Below the pieces are notes generated by a model, which saw only the letters and a list, made by a program, of their open reading frames with translations, searched no databases and was not told where the DNA came from. From the NCBI RefSeq assembly GCF_012034935.1, contig NZ_JAATEN010000031.1, positions 1 to 53,762 of the forward strand: 53,762 nucleotides of DNA, written 5' to 3'. Shown one piece after another: positions 35,023 through 41,541 of this stretch (position 1 is its first letter; each line of letters opens with the position of its first letter). The translations under genes were made by a program, and so were the position numbers. The DNA comes from Streptomyces zingiberis (GTDB lineage: Bacteria > Actinomycetota > Actinomycetes > Streptomycetales > Streptomycetaceae).

Positions 35023-36030
35023 TCAGAGCGTGGTGGACGCCCGGCGGGCGAGGGGGGCGGCGTGGTCGGCGGCGGCGGCGAGGACGGTCCCGACGCGGCG
35101 TTCGCACCAGGCCACCCGCGCGTCCCAGGCCGCGGCCCCGTCCGGGCCGCCGTAACCGCCCGGGCCGCCGGGGCCCTCGTCCCGGCCCAGCGGGTAGAGA
35201 CCGTTGACGGCCAGATCCAGGCCCACGGCGCGCAGCCGCCGCAGCAGCTGGCCGGCCACGGCCTCGTCGGGCACCGCGCCCCGCAGGGTCATGAAGAAGT
35301 TGTCGTACAGGACGGCGGTGCGCTCGGAGGGGCGGACGGGGCTCTCCGCGACGGTCTGCTGGAGCAGCGAACGCCCGCTCGGCACCAGCCGGTCCGCGAC
35401 GGCGTCGTGCACCAGGCGGTGGGCGTGGACGGCGGCCCGTACCCCCGCGGCCCGCGGGTCCGACGTCCACGGCAGGGGACGCCCCCGCAGCAGGGAGCGG
35501 ACCTGGGCGAAGTCCGGGGCCCACACGCCGCTGAAGCCGCGGTGCTGGAGGAACATCGCCGGGCGGATGAGGCGCTGGTAGAGGCCGCGTGGGCAGGAGC
35601 CGCTGTAGAGCAGCATGGCGGCGTAGGCGTGGGTCCAGCTCTCCAGCCGCGCCATCGCGGCCGGTCCGGGGACGGCGTCCCGGGCGGGCAGGGCGGACAG
35701 GGTCCGGCCCATCAGCCGCCACAGCGCGAACGCCACCTGGTGGCCGGTGATCCAGCGGAACCAGAACAGCTGATCGTAGGAGGGCGCGGGGGGCACCGCG
35801 GGGCGGCCCGGGGGCGGGCCGCCGCCGGACAGCGCGCGCAACTCGCGGCGGACCCCGTCCGGGTCGCAGGGCGCCAGGGTGACCGACAGGTGGCCCGCGT
35901 CGGCGGGGGCGTGGCCGGCGGGCGGCATGGCCAGCGGTTCCAGTCCGTAGGGGAAGTCGCCGAAGTCCCAGTCCGCGGCGTGGCCGGCCGGGCGGGCACC
36001 CGGCGCGGTGGACGGGGCGAGGGTACTCAT
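35023..36030 (-). CDS. Heme-dependent L-tyrosine 3-hydroxylase (LmbB2 family)
   Basis: 335-residue protein resembling LmbB2/SibU/HrmE, histidine-ligated heme enzymes that use peroxide to turn L-tyrosine into L-DOPA. The sequence is rich in conserved aromatic stretches (SYDQLFWFRWITGHQVAFALWRLM, ESWTHAYAAMLLYSGSC, VHAHRLVHDAV with candidate heme-ligand histidines, YDNFFMTLRGAVPD). No other common fold motif is seen, as expected for this unusual family. ATG at 36030 overlaps the upstream dioxygenase stop (ATGA), so the two consecutive enzymes are coupled. Assignment leans on both sequence feel and the neighbours. Confidence 0.84.
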   Translation of the reverse strand: MSTLAPSTAPGARPAGHAADWDFGDFPYGLEPLAMPPAGHAPADAGHLSVTLAPCDPDGVRRELRALSGGGPPPGRPAVPPAPSYDQLFWFRWITGHQVAFALWRLMGRTLSALPARDAVPGPAAMARLESWTHAYAAMLLYSGSCPRGLYQRLIRPAMFLQHRGFSGVWAPDFAQVRSLLRGRPLPWTSDPRAAGVRAAVHAHRLVHDAVADRLVPSGRSLLQQTVAESPVRPSERTAVLYDNFFMTLRGAVPDEAVAGQLLRRLRAVGLDLAVNGLYPLGRDEGPGGPGGYGGPDGAAAWDARVAWCERRVGTVLAAAADHAAPLARRASTTL

Positions 36031-36527
36031 CGGGGGCCCTCCGGAACGTGGGTGAACTCGTACTCCAGCCCGTTGACGTCGAAGAGGTAGAGGCTGCTCA
36101 CCCCGTCGTCGTCGACGACGACCTCGGTGGGGCCGTCCGGGCGGGCGAAGGTGAAGCGGCCGGAGTCGCGGAGGCGGTGCCAGCGGTCCCGGACATCGGC
36201 CAGCTCCGCGGGGTCGTCCACCTCCAGGCACACGTGCTGGAACTGGTAGCCGTCCTCCTCCGGTGTCCGGCCCGTGTGACCGGCCCGGTCGAAGAGGTGG
36301 AACCGGAGGTCCCCGGCGGCCACCTCGGCCAGACGGCGGATGCCGGGCAGCCGGCTGAGCGTCAGCTCGGAGAAACGGTCGAGTTCCCACCTCCGCTCCG
36401 CGCCGAAGAATTCCCCGTACCAGGCGAGGCAGTTCTCCAGATCGGCGGTCTGCACCCCCACGTGGTGGATGCGCGGCCTGAATCCCGCGGCGGGAAGCGG
36501 CGCTTGCTGCTGTACGGTCCGGTCCAT
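36027..36527 (-). CDS. L-DOPA 2,3-extradiol dioxygenase (LmbB1 family, VOC fold)
   Basis: 166-residue vicinal-oxygen-chelate enzyme that would open the DOPA ring next to the hydroxyls, giving the precursor of the pyrroline ring. Metal ligands are visible as His in RIHHVGVQ, His in QFQHVCLEV and Glu in GLEYEFTHV. ATG at 36527 is chosen because GGAAGGA lies 7 nt upstream; a further upstream start would add 29 Arg/Pro-rich residues. It is the first gene of the five-gene proline operon. Counterparts are LmbB1 and SibV. Confidence 0.87.
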   Translation of the reverse strand: MDRTVQQQAPLPAAGFRPRIHHVGVQTADLENCLAWYGEFFGAERRWELDRFSELTLSRLPGIRRLAEVAAGDLRFHLFDRAGHTGRTPEEDGYQFQHVCLEVDDPAELADVRDRWHRLRDSGRFTFARPDGPTEVVVDDDGVSSLYLFDVNGLEYEFTHVPEGPR

Positions 36528-36931
36528 ATCGGCGTCCTTCCGGAATCTCCGGGGTACGGAAAGCCACGGCGCGGTTCCCGCTGCCCGCGCACGGCCACCG
36601 GGCGCGGGGAACACGGCACCGCGGCACGGGAAATCAACAAGAGGAACGGCATGGGGCGGGGCACTGACCGGAAATCAGGAAGGAATACAAGGGAGACGCG
36701 GAATCATCCCCCCGGACAGCTCCGGCCCTTTCCCGGGCCCTCGGCCCTTCAGCCCCGGCCGCCCGGCCCCGGCCCGGAAATGCCGGCCGAGGATTCCCGC
36801 CGGCCCCACGTACTGGGCGATGACGGGACATTCCTGCGGGACTTCCCCCAGGCCTTCCGGACGGGTGGGGGCCATATTACGAAAATTTATCTTCGGCGGC
36901 GTCAGGGCGTCAACGCAGGAGAATCAGAACC
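36528..36931. other. Divergent control region with an AT-rich island
   Basis: 404 bp between the proline operon and the small ORF. No gene is supported. Bases 36872-36893 (catattacgaaaatttatct) form the most AT-rich patch of the cluster and probably hold a promoter. A TAATAT hexamer on the minus strand and TATTAC on the plus strand are both candidate -10 boxes, but neither has a clear -35. Confidence 0.45.
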
Positions 36932-37108
36932 ATGTCAGAGGTTCGTGAGACGACCTACAGAGGTCCCTCCACCACTCGCCCCGCCCCGGCTCCCGGTTCG
37001 CTCCCCCGTTCCCGCCGGCGGCCGGCGCCCGTCGCCGGACGGAAACGCGCGGCCGGCGGGGCCTCACCCCGTTGCCGCGGGGTACCGCCGTCGTTGTGGA
37101 CCGTATGA
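36932..37108 (+). CDS. Small ORF (58 aa) coupled to the NmrA-like gene
   Basis: An ATG at 36932 follows AGGAGA with 9 nt of spacing, the best ribosome-binding site in this area, and opens a 58-codon frame. The product starts MSEVRETTYRGPSTTRPAP and is basic, rich in Arg, Pro and Ser, with one Cys, and has no recognisable domain. Its TGA overlaps the ATG of the next gene (ATGA). That arrangement supports translation and explains why the next gene lacks a good ribosome-binding site. It may act only as a coupling leader, or be a real peptide. Function unknown. Confidence 0.55.
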   Translation: MSEVRETTYRGPSTTRPAPAPGSLPRSRRRPAPVAGRKRAAGGASPRCRGVPPSLWTV

Positions 37109-37947
37109 AGAGGGAGAAGGAGACCGCGCCGATCCTCGTCCTGGGTGCCACCGGCTCCGCGGGACGCCGCGTCGCGTCCCGGCTGCGGGCCGCCGGGGCG
37201 CCCGTCAGAGCCGCCTCGCGTTCCGGTGACACCCGGTTCGACTGGCACGACGAGGAGACCTGGGAGCCGGCACTGCGAGGCGTCCGGCGGATGTTCCTGA
37301 TGGCCCCGGACGGGGTCGGTGTCAACCCCGCCCTGGTCGGCCTGGCCGCCGAGGCGGGAGTGGCCCACATCGTGCTGCTGTCCAGCCGGGCCATCGAGGT
37401 GATGGACGACCGCCGGCTGCTGGAGGCGGAGAAGACGGTGAAGGAGTCCGGGACCGGCTGGACGGTGCTGCGGTCCGACTGGTTCGACCAGAACTTCGAC
37501 GAGGGCCCCTTCCGCGAGGCGGTGTTCGCCGGGGAACTGGCGGTACCGCTGGGCGACTGCGGGCAGACCTTCGTCGACCTCGGCGATGTCGCGGAGGTGG
37601 CCGCCCGGGCCCTGACGGAGGAGGGGCACACCGGCCGCACCTACGAGGTGACCGGCCCGGAGTCGCTGTCCTTCCGCGAGGTGTGCGCCGTCATCGGCGA
37701 AGCGTCGGGCCGGCGGCTGGACTTCCACGGCGACCCCGCCTCCTACCGGTCGTCCCAGCGGGAGCTGGGCCGCCCGGAGGAAGAGGTCGAACAGGACCTC
37801 GCCGCCTTCGCGGCGCTCCGCCGCCTCGGGGACGCCGAGCCGCTGGACACGGTGGAGCGCGTCACCGGCCGCCCGCCCCGCCGCTTCGCGGAGTACGCCG
37901 CGGCGGCCGCGGACCGGTGGCGGGAGCCTTCCTCCGGCACCGGCTGA
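37105..37947 (+). CDS. NmrA-like NAD(P)-binding protein
   Basis: 280-residue atypical short-chain dehydrogenase. The Rossmann motif ILVLGATGSAGRRVASRL lies at the N-terminus, with AHIVLLSSRAIEVM and the NmrA-like TVLRSDWFDQNFDE following. It resembles NmrA/azoreductase-type or redox-sensing proteins, with no certain substrate. ATG at 37105 is preferred since it overlaps the small ORF's stop; a TTG at 37072 has no ribosome-binding site. It is the last gene before a strong terminator and may be the right border of the cluster. Confidence 0.82.
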   Translation: MKREKETAPILVLGATGSAGRRVASRLRAAGAPVRAASRSGDTRFDWHDEETWEPALRGVRRMFLMAPDGVGVNPALVGLAAEAGVAHIVLLSSRAIEVMDDRRLLEAEKTVKESGTGWTVLRSDWFDQNFDEGPFREAVFAGELAVPLGDCGQTFVDLGDVAEVAARALTEEGHTGRTYEVTGPESLSFREVCAVIGEASGRRLDFHGDPASYRSSQRELGRPEEEVEQDLAAFAALRRLGDAEPLDTVERVTGRPPRRFAEYAAAAADRWREPSSGTG

Positions 37948-38256
37948 CCAGGCGCGGCCACCCGCCCCCGTCCGTCGACGTCACCTGCCGCAGGGTGGTT
38001 GGCGGACGGGGGCGGCGCCCGGGGCGGTACACACCCCGGCGGCGGCACGCGCGCCACCGGCCGGTGGTGAAACCACCGCGCCCGCTGACCGGCCCGGCCC
38101 CGCCCCGGGGGGCGGCACGGGAACCGTCCGAAGTCCGGGGCGCGGCGGCGGAGGTGAGCCGCGAACGGCCCGGCGCCGGAGCGCGGCGAGGGACGGACTC
38201 GGTGTCCTGTGCGCGGTGTCCTGTGTGCGGGCCGCCCGGTCGCTCCGGCGGCCGGT
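37948..38256. other. Intergenic region after the NmrA-like gene
   Basis: 309 bp between converging genes. It holds the terminator hairpin described separately (37962-38015) and otherwise GC-rich sequence without a supported gene. Confidence 0.5.
37962..38015 (+). terminator. Terminator hairpin, likely right edge of the cluster
   Basis: Perfect 13-bp stem (ccgcccccgtccg and complement) with a 28-nt loop, 14 bp past the NmrA-like stop codon. No T tract, as is common in actinobacteria. Confidence 0.7.
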
Positions 38257-38652
38257 TCATCCGTTCGCGGCGCGCCCGCCGGTCACCGGGAGGCCGGCCG
38301 CCCGCCAGGCGCGGAAGCCGCCGTCCAGATCCGTGGCCCGGGACAGTCCGATCGTCCGGAGGGAGGCGGCGGCCAGCGAGGAGGCGTAGCCCTCGTCGCA
38401 GAAGACGATCCACCGGACCTCGGTGTCCACCGCTTCCGGAAGGGCTCCCTCGCTCGCCGGATCACACCGCCATTCGAGATGGTTGCGCTCGATGACCAGG
38501 GCGCCGGGGATCTCCCCCTCGGCCTCGCGCGTCCCCGCGGGCCGGGTGTCGACGAGCAGGGCGCCCTCCGCGGCGGCCCGCCGGGCCTCCGCGGGGCCGA
38601 GCCTCTCCAGCCCGGCCCGCGCCTCGGCGAGGTGATGGTCGATTCCGGTCAC
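38257..38652 (-). CDS. Rhodanese-like sulfurtransferase
   Basis: 131-residue single-domain rhodanese. EGALLVDTRPAGTREAEGEIPGAL and IVFCDEGYASSLAAASLR, containing the persulfide-forming Cys, define the family. DLDGGFRAWRAAGLPV ends the domain. GTG at 38652 overlaps the cysteine dioxygenase stop (GTGA), so the two are co-translated. It probably handles sulfane sulfur produced alongside cysteine oxidation. Confidence 0.9.
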   Translation of the reverse strand: MTGIDHHLAEARAGLERLGPAEARRAAAEGALLVDTRPAGTREAEGEIPGALVIERNHLEWRCDPASEGALPEAVDTEVRWIVFCDEGYASSLAAASLRTIGLSRATDLDGGFRAWRAAGLPVTGGRAANG

Positions 38653-39308
38653 GCGTCGACTCCTTCGGTGCGGTCCACCACCAGGCGCCCGTCGGGCAGG
38701 TGGCGGTAGTAGGACATGGCGCTCAGCGACGGCGAGTAGGCGTGGATCGACACCGCCGGCTCCTCGCCCTCGTTGGTGACCTGGTGGATGTAGCGCCGCC
38801 CGAAGGCGCGCAGGCCCCCCTCCGGCAGCCGCCGCGCCACCGGGTGGACCGGCTGTGACGTGGGCGGGAAGGCGTACTCGGTGAGCTCCCCGCGGACCAC
38901 GGTGAAGGCGCCGACGGAACCGCCGTGTCCGTGGATCTCGGTGCCCTGCCCGGGCAGCCAGGTCAGCAGCCACACCTCGTGCGCCTCATCGCTCTCCAGG
39001 CGGGTCCAGTACCGGCCGGGGGCCTCGAAGCGGACGCGGGGAAGCCAGAGGTCCCGCCGGGCGGCGAACCGTCCGACGAGGTCACCGAGGGCCGCCGGGG
39101 TGGAGACCTCGGCGGGGACGGTGGAGCCGGCGGGGGTGGCGGCCCCGGGGGACGTACGGGCGGAGGCGGGGGCCGCGGTGGGGGTGGCGCCCGCGGTGGG
39201 CGGCGCGGTGGGAGTGGGGCCTGCGGCCACGGTCGCGGCCCGGGCGGCGGTCAGGATGACGGGGGCGGCGTCGCGCGGCGACGCGGCGAGGGACGGCACG
39301 GTGTCCAT
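38649..39308 (-). CDS. Cysteine dioxygenase type I (cupin)
   Basis: 219-residue protein whose C-terminal ~150 residues are a cupin with the iron ligands EIHGHGGSVGAF and a third His in RRYIHQVTN; SIHAYSPSLSAMSYY matches bacterial cysteine dioxygenases, which oxidise cysteine to the sulfinate. The first ~70 residues are Ala/Thr/Pro-rich and unlike the family. ATG at 39308 lacks a clear ribosome-binding site. A leader peptide and hairpin precede it, so expression is probably set by cysteine through attenuation. Confidence 0.88.
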   Translation of the reverse strand: MDTVPSLAASPRDAAPVILTAARAATVAAGPTPTAPPTAGATPTAAPASARTSPGAATPAGSTVPAEVSTPAALGDLVGRFAARRDLWLPRVRFEAPGRYWTRLESDEAHEVWLLTWLPGQGTEIHGHGGSVGAFTVVRGELTEYAFPPTSQPVHPVARRLPEGGLRAFGRRYIHQVTNEGEEPAVSIHAYSPSLSAMSYYRHLPDGRLVVDRTEGVDA

Positions 39309-39395
39309 GGGAATTCCCGGAAGGTGTCGAGGCGGGCGGATCGAAGTACCCCGGAGCATCCGGGGAAGGGGATGCCGCGCCTCGGAACACCTGGC

Positions 39396-39416
39396 GCGGC
39401 CGTCAGGGACGGCCGC
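39396..39416 (-). promoter_or_regulatory. Hairpin over the leader-peptide stop codon
   Basis: Perfect 9-bp stem (gcggccgtc / gacggccgc) with a 3-nt loop. The stop codon of the leader peptide falls in the loop, so a ribosome finishing the leader would disrupt the structure, as expected in translation-dependent attenuation. Confidence 0.55.
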
Positions 39417-39489
39417 TGCGACACAGGGCGCTGGCCACGCGGACGAGGTCCACGTGGTGCCGTGCGAAAAAGCGCCTGCTGGTCGACAT
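39403..39489 (-). CDS. Cysteine-containing regulatory leader peptide (28 aa)
   Basis: The product MSTSRRFFARHHVDLVRVAS... ends ALCRSGRP. It resembles the short leader peptides with an RRHVDLLRVxSAxC core that precede sulfur-metabolism genes in many actinobacteria. The Cys near its end is the presumed sensing codon. ATG at 39489 lies where transcription should start, 7 nt after the -10 box, so the mRNA would be leaderless. The stop codon lies 95 bp before cysteine dioxygenase. The peptide itself probably has no function beyond sensing charged tRNA-Cys. Confidence 0.8.
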   Translation of the reverse strand: MSTSRRFFARHHVDLVRVASALCRSGRP

Positions 39490-39496
39490 GGGGAGA

Positions 39497-39525
39497 ACGT
39501 TGGCAGCCCACGGACCGCTGGTCAA
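39497..39525 (-). promoter_or_regulatory. Promoter of the leader/cysteine dioxygenase transcript
   Basis: On the minus strand TTGACC (39525-39520) and CAACGT (39502-39497) are separated by exactly 17 nt, and the leader ATG begins 7 nt downstream of the -10. Spacing predicts a start at or next to the A of the ATG. Confidence 0.65.
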
Positions 39526-40072
39526 GTCGGTACCGGTCACCACCGCGCCGACCGGTGCCCCGCTCGGCGCACGCGGCTGTGGGCCCCCGCGCGGCGCCCG
39601 CCGGCCGCATGCCGCGTCCACTCCCGCGCACGTCACCAAGAACGCGCCCTGAAGGTCGCCCGGGGTTGCCTCCACGCCGTCCCCGGAGGAACCCGGCGGC
39701 CCGGATTCCCTGCCCGGAGGGCCGGCGGGCGCCGGGCCCGGCCCGGTCCCCGCGGGACCGTCCACCGGCCGGCCGCCGCCGAATGCCCCCGGGCCGGCAC
39801 CCGGACCACGGGGCGATCCTCGGCTCCACTCTCGCCCCGGACCTGCCTGAGCAGGTACCTTTCCAGGAGTCTTCGCAACTGTGGCCCCAGTGGCCCCACC
39901 GATCACTCCAGCCCCGCCCCGCCGGCCGCCCCGGGCGCCGTCCGGCACACCTCCCCCGGTAAGGAACGGCGTCGGCGTCGGCGTCCACACGACAGCCGGC
40001 CCAGCGGCCCACGACCCTCCGATCTTGCGAATGACCAGATCAGACCCACACCGTGAAAGGCAGGACGCCCCC
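39526..40072. other. Intergenic region before the membrane rhodanese
   Basis: About 550 bp with no supported gene on either strand. It should carry the promoter of the plus-strand rhodanese gene; I could not place it with confidence. Confidence 0.4.
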
Positions 40073-40654
40073 ATGACCGCCTCGACCGCCGCCCGCGGCC
40101 TGACCACCGACGAGCTGCGCACCGCGCTCGCCTCGACCGCCCCGCCACGGGTGCTGGACGTGCGCACGCCCACCGAGTTCGAAGCGGCGCACATCCCCGG
40201 CTCCTACAACGTCCCGCTGGACACCCTCCGCGAGCACCGGGCCGAGCTGACCGGACATCTGGACCCGGATGTGGTGCTGGTGTGCCGGTCGGGGCAGCGG
40301 GCCGGCCAGGCCGAGCGGGCCCTCGCCGAGGCCGGACTGCCCGGCCTGGCCGTTCTCTCCGGTGGGATCACCGCCTGGGAGAAGGCCGGGGCCCCGGTGA
40401 CCCGCGGCCGGCAGAGCTGGGACCTGGAGCGCCAGGTGCGCCTGGTCGCCGGCTCCCTGGTCCTGGCCGGCGCGGTGGGCAGCTTCTTCGTGCCCGGAAC
40501 GCAGGCGTTGTCGGCGTTCGTCGGCGGTGGGCTGGTCTTCGCCGCGATATCCAACACCTGCGCGATGGGCGTGGCGCTGTCGAAGATGCCGTGGAACCGC
40601 ACCGAGGAGTTCGATCCGCACCGGGCCGTCGCCCGGCTCGCCGACAAGCGGTGA
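40073..40654 (+). CDS. Rhodanese domain fused to DUF2892-like membrane segment
   Basis: 193-residue protein. The first ~115 residues are a rhodanese domain (PPRVLDVRTPTEFEAAHIPGSYNVPL, active Cys in VLVCRSGQRAGQA). The C-terminal part has two hydrophobic segments (VRLVAGSLVLAGAVGSFFVPG and ALSAFVGGGLVFAAIS) as in the DUF2892 family. It is thus a membrane-anchored sulfurtransferase. ATG at 40073 follows AGGAC at a fair distance. It is unlinked in direction from the cysteine dioxygenase operon but shares its sulfur theme. Confidence 0.9.
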   Translation: MTASTAARGLTTDELRTALASTAPPRVLDVRTPTEFEAAHIPGSYNVPLDTLREHRAELTGHLDPDVVLVCRSGQRAGQAERALAEAGLPGLAVLSGGITAWEKAGAPVTRGRQSWDLERQVRLVAGSLVLAGAVGSFFVPGTQALSAFVGGGLVFAAISNTCAMGVALSKMPWNRTEEFDPHRAVARLADKR

Positions 40655-41541
40655 CCACCGCGGCAGGCGCGCCGGCGGCCGAGAGGAAAGGGGCCCGCCG
40701 GCCGGGGCGACCAGCAGCACCGGTCCCCTCCGCCCCGTACTCCCCCAGGCGCCGCCGGCCGGGGTCGCACTGCGCCCTCCCGACGTCGGTGGATCGCCCC
40801 TGACGGCGCCGTCGCCACCTCCAACGCGGGCATGACCGGCCATGCTTGCGCCGGCCCAGTGTCGGCCGGCGCTCCATTCGGCGCGGTCGGCATAGTCGCC
40901 ATGTACACGGGCGGGCCTGACCGCGCCACACTCCCGTGGCCGCGCCTCACCGGGGTTCGCATGGTTCAACACTGGCCATGGGCAGTTTCGTGCTGCTGGA
41001 GTACCCCTTGCCGCTGTGGTGCCGGTTCTGGCGGGCCGTCCTCTCTCGGCATCGCGGTAAATATGCCGCGGCCTCGTCACCCGCTGCCCGCTGCGGCAGG
41101 TGACCAGACCGCGGTGGCGACCTGCGGTGGAGGTGTCCGCCCGGGCCAGGCGGGACACCCGGGGCGTCTCACGGAAAGAGGCCGAGTCCGCCACCGTCAC
41201 CCGGCGCGCCCCCTCCCGCCCCTCACAACTCGACCCGACGCTGCCCACGGACCAGGAGGCGAAAGCCGGCGGGAACGGGTTCCGACAGACGGGATACCGG
41301 CCGCGATACCGCTCGGCCCACGAGGCGCCCTGGACGAAACCGAGGGGCCGCCCCCGAAGAACGCGCGCGAGCCGCAGATTGACGGGCCGTAAGGTCGCGC
41401 ACCAACATCACCCGGGTAAATACCGCAACACGCGCATCGACGCTAAAGTTCACCCTTGAACCGCAAGGTGCGTGGTACATCTACTTGCCGACCGGGCCGC
41501 CCGCCGAGGGCGCCGCGCCGGCCGGTTCGCTGGGGGGCGAC
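40655..41541. other. Long intergenic region
   Basis: 887 bp without a convincing gene. A 41-codon frame at 40978-41103 (MGSFVLLEYPLPLWCRFWRA...) is hydrophobic and aromatic-rich but has no good ribosome-binding site. Bases 41400-41460 are lower in GC and probably hold the promoter of the TerD gene; an open frame without a usable start continues into that gene. Confidence 0.4.

Noticed and set aside
36932..37108. The small ORF as precursor of a modified peptide (RiPP)
   Set aside because: No leader/core pattern and no modifying enzyme gene is nearby; an NmrA-like oxidoreductase alone is not enough.
38649..39308. Cysteine dioxygenase and rhodanese as part of the PBD cluster
   Set aside because: They lie beyond the terminator at 37962-38015, have their own cysteine leader, and no sulfur chemistry is needed for a PBD.
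40978..41103. 41-codon ORF in the gap before the TerD gene
   Set aside because: No ribosome-binding site, no relation to neighbours and no known motif; mentioned only within the intergenic entry.
41485..41541. TTG start or earlier reading for the TerD gene (residues LEPQGAWYIYLPTG upstream)
   Set aside because: The frame is open to 41383 but has no ATG or GTG, and no ribosome-binding site precedes the TTG. The TerD fold begins near the ATG at 41542.
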